DNA of 64,000 nt from UBA10649 sp037130755 (GTDB taxonomy: Bacteria > Actinomycetota > Actinomycetes > S36-B12), in assembly GCA_037130755.1 (NCBI GenBank), contig JBAXSI010000015.1:6806-70805 (forward strand), given 5' to 3'. The notes beneath the pieces were generated by a model. It saw nothing but the letters and a program-made list of their open reading frames with translations. It was not told where the DNA came from and searched no databases. Positions within the stretch are counted from its first letter, which is position 1, and the number at the start of each line of letters is the position of its first letter. Position numbers and translations under genes: made by a program. This document shows positions 24,993 to 32,932 of the stretch, one piece after another.

Positions 24993-26459
24993 TCATGCCT
25001 GTCCCCGAACGGCGGCCAGGAACGTTTCGTGTCGATCTGCGGCCGCTGCCCATCGTGCCGCTGCCGCAGGATCGGGCGCGGAGCGCTCCCCGTCGACGAC
25101 CGCGAGCACGGACGGCCAACCGATGGACGCAGCGGCCACCTCAGCGGCTCCCGCGGCGGAGCGGTCCGTCTCGCCGCCATCGGTGCCGACCACGACGCGG
25201 CCCGTGGCGTCCGCGAGCTGCCGACGGAACCAGGGGTCGCTGGCGCTGCCGCCGCTGACCTGGACCTGACCGGCGTCGATGCCGTTCTCCTCGAGAGTGG
25301 CAAGGCATCGACGGCTCTCGACGACGATCCCGTCCACGAGCGCACGCGCGATGTCGGCCCGCGTATGGCCCACATGCAGGCCGGTGATCGAGCCGGTGAG
25401 ATCGGGGTCCCATAAGGCCCCCTGCTCCCCCGGTGCCACGTAGGGCAAGAACACCGGCCGGTCGGTCGACGACGTGGACGCCGCGAGCGCCATGAGGCTG
25501 GCCTCGTCGGCAACGCCCATCAGGCCGGCCAGCCACCGGAACGCACCACCCGTGGCCAGCAGGTCCATCTCGAGGCCGTAACTGCCCGGCTCGGCCATCG
25601 GCGTGACGAGGAAGCGGTGCTGGTCGTCGAGGACGACGGCATCGGTGACGCCCAGGATGATCGTGCTGGTGCCGCCCACGTAGGCGATGTCGCCGGGAGT
25701 GCTACACCCCATGCCGATCGCTCCGAGCACGGAGTCTGCGGCGCCGAGGCAGACAGGCACGGCCGCCGCCACCCCCAACGCGGCGGCGGCCGTCCCAGAC
25801 AGTGGGGCGGTACTCGACGAGGGCCGGACCTCGGGCAGCGCCAGCGAGGCCCCCGCCAGCTCGGCGGCGGTCGCCACGATCGCCGGATCCCAGGCGCTGG
25901 CCGCGAGATCGAAGCAGCCGAAGCCGGTGGCCGTGCTCGGGTCGGTCGCGAGCTCACCGGTCAGCCAGGCGAACAGGAAGTCCTTCGCGCCGAGAAGGGT
26001 CGCGGAGGCCGAGAGGCGATCGGGCTCGACGCGCACGAGCCTCGCGAGCATCGGCAGCAGGTAGCGGCCGTCGACCCATTGCCCGGTGCGCGAGTACAGG
26101 TCGCACGGCCCGATAGCCAGACGCAGCGCATCACCCTCGGTCTCGGCGCGGCTGTCCTCCCAGGTGATGGCCGCGCCGATGGGCGCCAGCGCGGCGTCGA
26201 CCGTCACGAGCGTCGGAATCATCCCCGACAAACCGATGACCGCCCACGCTGCGCCGTCAGTGGCGCTGCGGATCTGCTGAGCGACCGAGACGGTTGCCGC
26301 GATCCAGTCACGCGGGTCTTGCTCAGAAGCCCCGGGCTCGGAGCGCGAAGTCGCGTAGGACGCCGACGCGCGCGCGAGCACGGCGCCGGAGGAGTCGAGG
26401 GCGACCGCCTTCATCCCGGACGTGCCGAGGTCCAGTCCGACGGCGAGCCCGGCCGTCAT
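24993..26459 (-). CDS. FGGY-family carbohydrate kinase
   Basis: A 488-residue sugar kinase of the xylulokinase/gluconokinase superfamily. The ATPase phosphate-1 loop GLDLGTSGMKAVALDSSG is at residues 8-25. The catalytic Asp region is TWEDSRAE. The C-terminal FGGY-like segment is QVSGGSASDPWFRRQLADATG, ending with an Ala-rich helix. It should phosphorylate a sugar, polyol or sugar-like acid at the expense of ATP. It is second in the catabolic operon, 24 nt after the aminotransferase gene, and 105 nt before the binding-protein gene. A kinase next to a peptide-type importer is unusual and helps define the cluster. The exact sugar is unknown. Confidence 0.88.
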   Translation of the reverse strand: MTAGLAVGLDLGTSGMKAVALDSSGAVLARASASYATSRSEPGASEQDPRDWIAATVSVAQQIRSATDGAAWAVIGLSGMIPTLVTVDAALAPIGAAITWEDSRAETEGDALRLAIGPCDLYSRTGQWVDGRYLLPMLARLVRVEPDRLSASATLLGAKDFLFAWLTGELATDPSTATGFGCFDLAASAWDPAIVATAAELAGASLALPEVRPSSSTAPLSGTAAAALGVAAAVPVCLGAADSVLGAIGMGCSTPGDIAYVGGTSTIILGVTDAVVLDDQHRFLVTPMAEPGSYGLEMDLLATGGAFRWLAGLMGVADEASLMALAASTSSTDRPVFLPYVAPGEQGALWDPDLTGSITGLHVGHTRADIARALVDGIVVESRRCLATLEENGIDAGQVQVSGGSASDPWFRRQLADATGRVVVGTDGGETDRSAAGAAEVAAASIGWPSVLAVVDGERSAPDPAAAARWAAAADRHETFLAAVRGQA

Positions 26460-26483
26460 CCTCGCGCACCCTGCTGCAGCGCG

Positions 26484-27851
26484 CTACCGACCACGGGCCA
26501 CGACCGGCAGCGCCTCGGCTGCGGCCTCCAAGGTGAGGTCGATGTCCTCATCGGTGTGGACCAGCGAGACGAAGAGGTTCTCCAGGTGGGAGGGGTGGAA
26601 GAGCACGCCGCGCATGAGCATCTCGTGGTACCAGCGGGTGAACAGCTCCTCGCTCGCGTTGGCCTCGGCGTCGCGCCAGTTGTGGATCGGCTTGTCGGCG
26701 AACCAGAGCTGGAAGACCGTGCCGATGCCGTCGACCCGAACCGGCAGGCCCGCCTGCTGCGCCAGCTCGGTCAGCCCGTTCGCCAGCCGGAAGCCCAAGG
26801 CGCGCTGCCGCTCGTACAGGCCGGGCTCGGCGAGCAGGCCCATCGTCGCGGAGACGGCCGCGCACTGGACGACGTTCGCGTTGTACGTGCCCGAATGCGA
26901 GTAGCGGCCCTCAGCGATGATCGACATGACCTCCTTGGTGCCGCCGATGGCAGCCACCGGGAAGCCACCGCCCAGGCCCTTGGCCATTGTCGTGATGTCC
27001 GGCATGACGTTGAACCACTCCTGCGCGCCGCCGCGGGCGAAGCGGAAGCCGGTGATGACCTCGTCGAAGATCAGCAGGGCGCCGTGCTTGGTCGTCTCCG
27101 CGCGCAGCAGCTCGAGGTAGCCCGGCTCGGGAAGGATGCAGCCGGTGTTGAAGACGGCCGGCTCGGTGATGACAGCCGCGATCTGGTCACCGCGTTCGTC
27201 CATCACCTTCTGGAAGGACTCCGGATCGTTCCACGTGAGGACGATGAGGGTGTCCTCGAGCTCGATCGGCACGCCCGGGCCGGAGGGGATCGGCCGGGGG
27301 CTGCGCCAGTCGCCGGCCTTGGCCGGGTCGACGTGGTTGCTCCAGTACACCGTGTCCTGCCAGCCGTGATAGTGCCCCTCGAAGCGGATCACGAGGCGAC
27401 GGCCGGTCACGGCGCGCGAGATGCGGACCGCCGAGCCGACGGCCTCGCTGCCGGAGTTGGTGAACCTGACCATCTCGACCGATGGCACCGCGTCGACGAC
27501 CTTCTGCGCGGCCTCGATCTCGAGCTCGTAGGGCAGGCCGAAGCAGGTGCCGAGGTCGGTGACCGCATTGACAACGGCCTTCGTGACGACCGGGTTCCGG
27601 TGCCCGAGGATCATCGGGCCGAGGCCGAGCAGGTAGTCGATGTACTCGTGCCCGTCAACATCGGTGATGCGCGAGCCCAGGCCCTGGGCGATGAACGGCG
27701 GGTAGGGCTTCCAGCCGAAGTAGGCGGTGCGGGCACTGCTGCCAGCGCCGCCCGGGATTATCTCGCTGGCCCGGTCGAAGAGCTCCCCCGATCGGGGCGC
27801 GTACGCGGCGTACCGCTCGTCGAACGTGCCGTCGAGTTCCTGTGCGGACAT
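26484..27851 (-). CDS. Class III aminotransferase, glutamate-1-semialdehyde aminomutase-like
   Basis: A 455-residue PLP enzyme close in pattern to glutamate-1-semialdehyde 2,1-aminomutase (HemL) and related amino-ketone transaminases. Motifs: IIPGGAGSSAR near the start, VRFTNSGSEAVGSAVRISRA for PLP phosphate binding, GHYHGWQD, LLIFDEVITGFR, and the Schiff-base lysine in MAKGLGGGFP. The length fits the family. Its position as first gene of a catabolic operon argues for transamination of a substrate-derived aldehyde or ketone, not heme synthesis. The start is ATG 27851; a candidate promoter with -10 TAGGTT ends seven bases upstream, so the message may be leaderless. The GntR gene lies immediately upstream on the same strand. 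Confidence 0.87.
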   Translation of the reverse strand: MSAQELDGTFDERYAAYAPRSGELFDRASEIIPGGAGSSARTAYFGWKPYPPFIAQGLGSRITDVDGHEYIDYLLGLGPMILGHRNPVVTKAVVNAVTDLGTCFGLPYELEIEAAQKVVDAVPSVEMVRFTNSGSEAVGSAVRISRAVTGRRLVIRFEGHYHGWQDTVYWSNHVDPAKAGDWRSPRPIPSGPGVPIELEDTLIVLTWNDPESFQKVMDERGDQIAAVITEPAVFNTGCILPEPGYLELLRAETTKHGALLIFDEVITGFRFARGGAQEWFNVMPDITTMAKGLGGGFPVAAIGGTKEVMSIIAEGRYSHSGTYNANVVQCAAVSATMGLLAEPGLYERQRALGFRLANGLTELAQQAGLPVRVDGIGTVFQLWFADKPIHNWRDAEANASEELFTRWYHEMLMRGVLFHPSHLENLFVSLVHTDEDIDLTLEAAAEALPVVARGR

Positions 27852-27858
27852 GGCGGGC

Positions 27859-27887
27859 AACCTATACTCTGCATACTCTTTAGGCAA
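27859..27887 (-). promoter_or_regulatory. Candidate regulated promoter with tandem operator in the spacer
   Basis: On the minus strand TTGCCT, a 17-base spacer and TAGGTT read as -35 and -10. The -10 box ends seven bases before ATG 27851, as in leaderless actinobacterial transcripts. The spacer holds a tandem repeat, AGAGTATGC then AGAGTATAG, giving a repressor footprint across the promoter. The neighbouring GntR protein is the natural candidate. Promoter calls by eye are uncertain. Confidence 0.5.
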
Positions 27888-27916
27888 TCGGCGTCCCTTC
27901 TCGCGGGAACTGTCCA

Positions 27917-28720
27917 TCAACCGCCCGCGAGGGACGTGACCGACCAGTCCTCGCCCTCCCCGGACTCCAGCAGGCGCCGATTGCGGGTGCCCGACACGTA
28001 GAAGCCGAACCGGCGGGCCGGATAGACCTGCTGGTAGCAGTCGAAGGGGGTCCCGTCGGAGGTGAAGCTGACCCCCTTGATGGCGACCACCTGCTCACGA
28101 GCGGGCAGGTCCAGCCACTCCCGCTCATCGGCGCTGGGCACGGTGACCTCGAGGTACTGCTCCTCGTAGTCGTCGAGGAGGCCGTAGTGCTCGCCTATAT
28201 AGGCGTACAACGAGCCGCCGGCGCCCAGGAACGTGTCGTCCAACGCCTGGATGAGGGCCAGTGGGAGAACTGCCCGCTCCACGATCAGGGGGATTCCCGC
28301 GAGACGTCGGCGTCTGACCACCTCCCAGACCGGCTGGCCGGCAGTCAGGTGCAAGGCCGACGCGATCGAGGCGCTCGGCATGCCCACCTTGAGGCCGAGC
28401 AGTTCAGTCGTCATGTCCGTGGTCGCGTCGGTCTCGCCCAGCGTTGTCAGCAGGGCACCGGACCGGGCCGGATCGCTGACGATGCGGGGCTGGGCGACGA
28501 ACGTGCCGACGCCCTGATGTCGCGCGATGCGGCCAGCCCGTTCGAGTTCGTCGAGCGCTCGACGGACCGAGATCTGGCTGACGCCGGCCATCGCCGCGAG
28601 CTCCGCCGACGACGGGAGCTTGTCCCCGGGCTGCAGGCCCTGATCGGCGATCATCGCGACGACGAGATCCTTGACTACCTGATAGCGCAATATGCGCTGT
28701 TCATCCCCCTGAGGTGCCAT
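27917..28720 (-). CDS. GntR-family transcriptional regulator with UTRA domain
   Basis: A 267-residue regulator of the HutC-type GntR subfamily. Residues about 10-75 form the winged helix (LQPGDKLPSSAELAAMAGVS, then SVRRALDELERAGRIARHQG). Residues about 105-255 form the UTRA ligand-binding domain (PVWEVVRRRRLAGIPLIVER, FDCYQQVYPARRFGFYVSG). Such proteins usually repress until a small metabolite, often a phosphosugar or amino-acid derivative, binds. ATG 28720 is selected from the domain start; an ATG at 28744 is also in frame. It lies 65 nt upstream of the aminotransferase start on the same strand, and is therefore the likely regulator of the 27.9-16.4 kb unit. Confidence 0.9.
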   Translation of the reverse strand: MAPQGDEQRILRYQVVKDLVVAMIADQGLQPGDKLPSSAELAAMAGVSQISVRRALDELERAGRIARHQGVGTFVAQPRIVSDPARSGALLTTLGETDATTDMTTELLGLKVGMPSASIASALHLTAGQPVWEVVRRRRLAGIPLIVERAVLPLALIQALDDTFLGAGGSLYAYIGEHYGLLDDYEEQYLEVTVPSADEREWLDLPAREQVVAIKGVSFTSDGTPFDCYQQVYPARRFGFYVSGTRNRRLLESGEGEDWSVTSLAGG

Positions 28721-28951
28721 GTGCGCAAAGTACCTGCTGGGCATCCGCGTTGCCATGCCGGAGCGTGGCAATTGCAGGGGAGGGGCATCCCAGAACTCGG
28801 GGTCCGGACGAGTAACTGATGCACTTTCCGACCTGCACAGGTTTCGCAGAGGGCCTCGCCAACCATGCGTGCAGGATGTCGCCACCGCACCAACGACCGG
28901 GCACCGCTCGGCAGGACCATCACTGACCAAGACCTGACGGAGGACCACAGC

Positions 28952-29590
28952 ATGGCCATTCGACTGGGCGACGAGGCCCCGAACTTCACCGCCGAGACCA
29001 CCGACGGCACGATCACCTTTCACGACTGGAAGGCCGGCAGCTGGGCCGTGCTCTTCAGCCACCCGGCGGACTTCACGCCGGTGTGCACGACGGAGCTCGG
29101 CCGTACCGCGAGCCTGAAGTCGGAGTTCCAGCGGCGCAACACCAAGGCGATCGCGGTATCGGTCGACCCGATCGCCGACCATCAGGCCTGGGCCGGTGAT
29201 ATCGGCGAGGTCGGCGGCACGGACCTGAACTTCCCGATCATCGCCGATCCCGACCGCACCGTGTCGAACCTCTACGACATGCTCCACCCGAACGCCGGCG
29301 ACACCTCGACGGTCCGCTCGGTGTTCATCATCGACCCGAACAACAAGGTGCGTCTCACGCTCACCTACCCCAAGTCGGTCGGCCGCAACTTCGACGAGAT
29401 CATCCGCGTCATCGATGCCCTGCAGCTGACCGACCTCGCACCGGTCGCGACCCCCGTCGACTGGACGCCCGGTGACCGCGTGATCGTCTCCGCCACGCTG
29501 TCGACCGCCGATGCGAAGGCGAAGTTCGGTGCCGACAACGTCGAGGAGGTCAAGCCCTACCTCCGGTGGACGCCGCAGCCGGTGCTCTAG
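28952..29590 (+). CDS. 1-Cys peroxiredoxin (Prx6 type)
   Basis: A 212-residue thiol peroxidase. The peroxidatic Cys45 lies in the perfect motif HPADFTPVCTTELG. No second resolving Cys is visible, and the C-terminal extension (from about residue 165, TPVDWTPGDRVIVSATLS) is the Prx6/AhpC-TSA C domain. It reduces hydrogen peroxide and organic or lipid peroxides using an external thiol. The start ATG 28952 has GGAGGACC upstream. The gene is monocistronic: the upstream region is divergent with the GntR gene, and a strong hairpin terminator follows 12 nt after its stop. Confidence 0.93.
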   Translation: MAIRLGDEAPNFTAETTDGTITFHDWKAGSWAVLFSHPADFTPVCTTELGRTASLKSEFQRRNTKAIAVSVDPIADHQAWAGDIGEVGGTDLNFPIIADPDRTVSNLYDMLHPNAGDTSTVRSVFIIDPNNKVRLTLTYPKSVGRNFDEIIRVIDALQLTDLAPVATPVDWTPGDRVIVSATLSTADAKAKFGADNVEEVKPYLRWTPQPVL

Positions 29591-29602
29591 CCCCAGACAA
29601 CG

Positions 29603-29639
29603 CGAAGCCGGGCCGGTCATTGCGACCGACCCGGCTTCG
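29603..29639. terminator. Bidirectional hairpin terminator
   Basis: A 16-bp stem, CGAAGCCGGGCCGGTC with GACCGACCCGGCTTCG (one G-T type mismatch), encloses the five-base loop ATTGC. It fills the gap between the convergent peroxiredoxin and META lipoprotein genes. The flanks have few T residues, as is common in GC-rich actinobacteria. Confidence 0.85.
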
Positions 29640-29650
29640 TCGTGCTCGGG

Positions 29651-30574
29651 CTACTGCGAGACGGCGGCCGTGTAGGTGACCTGGGTGGCTCCGTTTGCGT
29701 CGCGCACCGTCAGGGTGCTGCCGTCGATCTGGTAGGTCGTGACATTGGCCAGGGCAGCGAGGTACTCCTGCTCGATCTGGTTGATCGGGTCCTCGCAGAC
29801 CTTCATCGTGCTGGCGAGAGTCCCGAACGTCAGGCCGTCCGGCGGGGTCTCGGTGAACGGGCCGTTGTAGTTGTTGCAGCCGCTCACGCCGCTGACGTTG
29901 CCATCTGCGCCGAAGTCGATCGTGACGGTCTCGACGCCAGCCTGGGCAACCACGGCTTCCTTGCCGTTATTGATGCCGGTGGCCGTCCATGACGTACCGG
30001 CCAGTCCGGCGATGCCCGGTTCGTAGTCCATGAGGGCGATGCCATCAGCGGACAGCAGTTCCAGCGTCTCGTTGGCCGTGAAGGTGGCGACCTTCGGGAA
30101 GGCGGCGAGCACCGCGTCCTCCTGCGAGGTGAGCTCGGGCGCGCACGCCTTCTTGGTGACCGGGCCCGGCGTCATGATCAACGCGGCAGCCTGCTGCTTG
30201 TAGGTGCCCACGACACGATTGCACCCGGTCGAGCCGGAGAACGTGCCGTCGGCCGCGAAGGTCAAGGTGCCCTGGTCTGGGGCCGTGCTGGCCGGCACCA
30301 GCGAGCCGGACTCGTCGGCATAGGCCGTGAGGTTCCAGGAGGTGCCCGCCAGATCGGTGAGGGACTGCGCTGCGGCCGAGGCTGCTGCGCCCGACGCGCC
30401 GGCAGAGGCAGCGGCCGAGCCGGCAGCGGAGGCGGCGGCCGAACCGGCTGCGGCCGCCTCGGACGAGGCCTTGGCAGCGGGCGAGACGGCGGCATCGCCA
30501 CAGCCAGCGAGCATGAGGGCTCCAAGGGAGAGGACGACGGGCAGGAGGGCGCGCTGGGCGCTCATTCGGATCAT
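29651..30574 (-). CDS. Lipoprotein with two META domains
   Basis: A 307-residue lipoprotein. The signal peptide ends in lipobox LMLAGC. A tether of about 50 residues composed almost only of Ala, Ser and Gly follows. Then come two META/HslJ-like repeats: first LAGTSWNLTAYADE with STGCNRVVGTYKQ, second LAGTSWTATGINNG with VSGCNNYNGPF. Each META unit has the conserved GCN motif and a later Cys (KKACAPE, MKVCEDP). META proteins are surface or periplasmic beta-barrel-like modules linked to heat stress and secretion in other bacteria; the role here is not known. Start ATG 30574 is used, with ATG 30565 possible; no good ribosome-binding site is visible. Confidence 0.85.
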   Translation of the reverse strand: MIRMSAQRALLPVVLSLGALMLAGCGDAAVSPAAKASSEAAAAGSAAASAAGSAAASAGASGAAASAAAQSLTDLAGTSWNLTAYADESGSLVPASTAPDQGTLTFAADGTFSGSTGCNRVVGTYKQQAAALIMTPGPVTKKACAPELTSQEDAVLAAFPKVATFTANETLELLSADGIALMDYEPGIAGLAGTSWTATGINNGKEAVVAQAGVETVTIDFGADGNVSGVSGCNNYNGPFTETPPDGLTFGTLASTMKVCEDPINQIEQEYLAALANVTTYQIDGSTLTVRDANGATQVTYTAAVSQ

Positions 30575-30613
30575 GCGGTCACGGTAACTCAGCCGCTCGA
30601 TATCGGGACACAT

Positions 30614-30966
30614 CGCCCACCAGAATCATCCGGTTCGGCTGGAACTTTCACCTATTCGTTACCACTTCGCGACGTGCTGGCCGCAAGTCCTGCCACCCCG
30701 AGTCCAGATTCGAGAAGGGGCGCCGGGCAGGTTAAGGCCCTGGTCACAGTGCTGTTGCTGGTAGCGGTCGCGCTGCAGGCCAGGGCACCTTCAACCTAGG
30801 AGCGTCCGCCCCCTCGGTCAATGGCCCGATCGGACACCAGGCAGTGGTTCTATCCGGCCCGAGGCGAGCACCGCGGACGAGGTGCAGTGCTCCCAGTGCG
30901 GCGAGCTTGTCGCGCCTGCCGCCCGGCAGCGGCATCGTCGACGGCATCGACGACTTCTGACTCGGG
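30614..30966. other. Intergenic region without a convincing gene
   Basis: About 390 bases between the META lipoprotein start and the dehydrogenase stop. A plus-strand frame beginning near 30732 encodes a hydrophobic stretch (ALVTVLLLVAVALQA), but it stops after 20 codons. Another plus frame stays open to a TGA near 30959, with a plausible hydrophilic ending (PPGSGIVDGIDDF). The two could be pieces of a decayed small secreted-protein gene, or chance in GC-rich DNA. No hairpin terminator of note was seen. Confidence 0.3.
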
Positions 30967-32010
30967 CTACTCGCCGACTGCCGTCGAGGCGGTCGGCGCG
31001 AGCAGGACCTTGGCCGCAGGGTCGCCTTCGACCAGTCGCTCGTACCATTCCTGGCCGTCCGCGAGCGGCGCGTTGACGACGCCCTGGCGCAGGCCGACCC
31101 GTCCCGAGGCGAGCCAGTCGAGCGCGGTCGCGAAGTTGAAGGGTGTGTAGGCGAAGGCACCCGTCAGCGTGATCTCAGAGCGGATCACCGTGTTGATCGG
31201 CAGCTCGGTCACGTCCGAGTGCAGCCCCGCGAGGACGACGGTGCCGCCCGCTGCAACGCTCGCCAGCGAGTCACGGCGGGTGTCACCACTGCCCACCGCG
31301 TCGAACGCGACGTCCACCCCGAAACCGTCGGTCAGTTCCTTGACGACCTCGCCAAGCGGGCGGTCCCCTGGATCCACCGCGATGTTGTCCATCGCGGTGG
31401 CCATCTCCAGCCGATCCGGGTGGCGTTCGACGACGAACCGGTTGTCGACACCGAACTCCGCCAGCACTTGCATGATGAACAGGCCGATCGCGCCGGCGCC
31501 GATCACCAGAGCCGACGTCACCTCCGGGCCGTGCCCGATCCCGACCGCGTTGAGCGCGAAGGCGACGGGTTCGACCATCGCGGCGGTCGTCAGGGGCATG
31601 CCGTCGGGCAGCGGCAGCACTGACCTGGCCGGCGCCCGCACGAACTCCGCGTTGCATCCGGGCAGCGATGCACCGAGAAGCAGTCGCTTGGGGCACAGCT
31701 GCGGTCGCCCGGTCTCGCAGTAGCGGCAGGCACCGCACGAGATCAACGGATTGACGGTGACGGCGCATCCGACGTCGAGCCCTTCGACCGCAGAGCCGAC
31801 GGCCACGACGTGCCCGGAGACCTCGTGACCGAAGACCAGCGGTGGCTGGCGGATGCTGCTCTGCCCGAGGAAGCCGCTCAGCTCCGAACCGCAGATCCCC
31901 GCGTAGGCGACCTGAATGAGCACGTCGTGCGGGCCGATCGTTGGGACGTCGAGATCTCGCATCACCATCAGACGCGGAGCCTCGTAGACCAGGGCCTGCA
32001 TCGTCGTCAT
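30967..32010 (-). CDS. Zinc-dependent medium-chain dehydrogenase
   Basis: A 347-residue MDR-family dehydrogenase of the sorbitol/threonine dehydrogenase type. Catalytic zinc ligands are in AGICGSE and FGHEVSGHV. The structural zinc loop has four cysteines (ISCGACRYCETGRPQLCP). The Rossmann motif is VIGAGAIGLF. It should oxidise a polyol or sugar hydroxyl with NAD(P). ATG 32010 is preceded by GAGGAGG, and the stop of the lactonase gene lies just upstream of that site, so translation is coupled. It is the last gene of the leftward sugar operon. With the lactonase it could perform sugar to lactone to acid steps. Confidence 0.9.
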   Translation of the reverse strand: MTTMQALVYEAPRLMVMRDLDVPTIGPHDVLIQVAYAGICGSELSGFLGQSSIRQPPLVFGHEVSGHVVAVGSAVEGLDVGCAVTVNPLISCGACRYCETGRPQLCPKRLLLGASLPGCNAEFVRAPARSVLPLPDGMPLTTAAMVEPVAFALNAVGIGHGPEVTSALVIGAGAIGLFIMQVLAEFGVDNRFVVERHPDRLEMATAMDNIAVDPGDRPLGEVVKELTDGFGVDVAFDAVGSGDTRRDSLASVAAGGTVVLAGLHSDVTELPINTVIRSEITLTGAFAYTPFNFATALDWLASGRVGLRQGVVNAPLADGQEWYERLVEGDPAAKVLLAPTASTAVGE

Positions 32011-32020
32011 CGCCGCCTCC

Positions 32021-32932
32021 TCATTGCGCCGTGGCAAACCTGAACGCCGCGCGACCAGGCACCCGCACATGCCCGGCGGCCAGCAGGTGCCCGGCCCACG
32101 GCTCGGCGGCCCGCTGCTCGTCGGTCATGCCCTCCCAGCTCGTGGCCAGCACCAGCCGGTCGTGACGATCGCCGGAGAAGCCCGCGCAGGTGGGTTGCGA
32201 CACCGGCACCCGCCATCGCGTGACGACGGCACCGGCCTGGTCGTAGCTGGCCAATTCGCCGCCCTGCCACTGCGGCACCCACACATGACCCAGCGCGTCC
32301 ACGATCAGGCCGTCGGGCACGCCGGGGCGGTCCGAGAGGTCGACGAGGTCCGGCTGCCGCGGCCCTACCTCACCGGACGCAAGGTCGTAGGAGTAGCACC
32401 GGACCGCGGACTCGCTGGAGTCCACGTAGTACATCGTTCCGCCGTCGGTCGACCAGCCCAGTCCGTTGGACTCGGTGACCCCCTCGAGGACCACGCGACA
32501 AGCGCCCCCGGGGGCGATGCTCCACAGCAGACCGTCGGGGGTCGGTCCCCCTGTGCCGACGAGGAAGCGGCCCGCAGGGTCGCAGGCGCCGTCGTTGAAA
32601 CGATGGCCACTCGGCATGTCGACCGCCAGGGAGTCAGCGTCGTCGATCCCGAGTGCATCGAGGAAGCGCACGGACGAGTCGACCGCCGCCACGAGCCCGC
32701 CGTCGTCGCGCAGGGCGACGGCTCCGACCACGACTCCGAGCGGAACGACCGTGTCGAGCCACTCCTGGCCGGGCTCCGCTGACGGCACGCTTCGGTGCAT
32801 GCGGCCGGCCAGGATGTCCGGCCACACCAGCGTGCTGGTCTCCGCGTCCCACACGGGACGCTCGCCGATCTCGGCCGACGACGACACGACCACCCGCCAC
32901 GACGGCGACGCGGACTCGTTGCTGTAGCTCAC
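32021..32932 (-). CDS. SMP-30/gluconolactonase family lactonase
   Basis: A 303-residue six-bladed beta-propeller of the regucalcin/gluconolactonase/LRE-like family. Metal-ligand motifs are in order: GERPVWD (Glu), GHRFNDGACD (Asn, Asp), VTESNGLGWS (Asn), and GVPDGLIVD (Asp). These bind a divalent metal that activates lactone hydrolysis. Enzymes of this type open aldonolactones to aldonic acids. Its ATG overlaps the stop of the permease gene upstream (ATGA), and the dehydrogenase gene follows. It is the hydrolytic step expected in a non-phosphorylative sugar oxidation pathway. Confidence 0.92.
   Translation of the reverse strand: MSYSNESASPSWRVVVSSSAEIGERPVWDAETSTLVWPDILAGRMHRSVPSAEPGQEWLDTVVPLGVVVGAVALRDDGGLVAAVDSSVRFLDALGIDDADSLAVDMPSGHRFNDGACDPAGRFLVGTGGPTPDGLLWSIAPGGACRVVLEGVTESNGLGWSTDGGTMYYVDSSESAVRCYSYDLASGEVGPRQPDLVDLSDRPGVPDGLIVDALGHVWVPQWQGGELASYDQAGAVVTRWRVPVSQPTCAGFSGDRHDRLVLATSWEGMTDEQRAAEPWAGHLLAAGHVRVPGRAAFRFATAQ

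Noticed and set aside
25617..28001. Nearly 800-codon plus-strand frame opposite kinase and aminotransferase
   Set aside because: Both minus-strand genes have intact catalytic motifs; the plus frame has none.
28684..28698. Perfect palindrome AGCGCA-ATA-TGCGCT near the GntR start
   Set aside because: It lies within the coding region (about codon 10), and no second copy was noticed; too weak to call an autoregulatory site.
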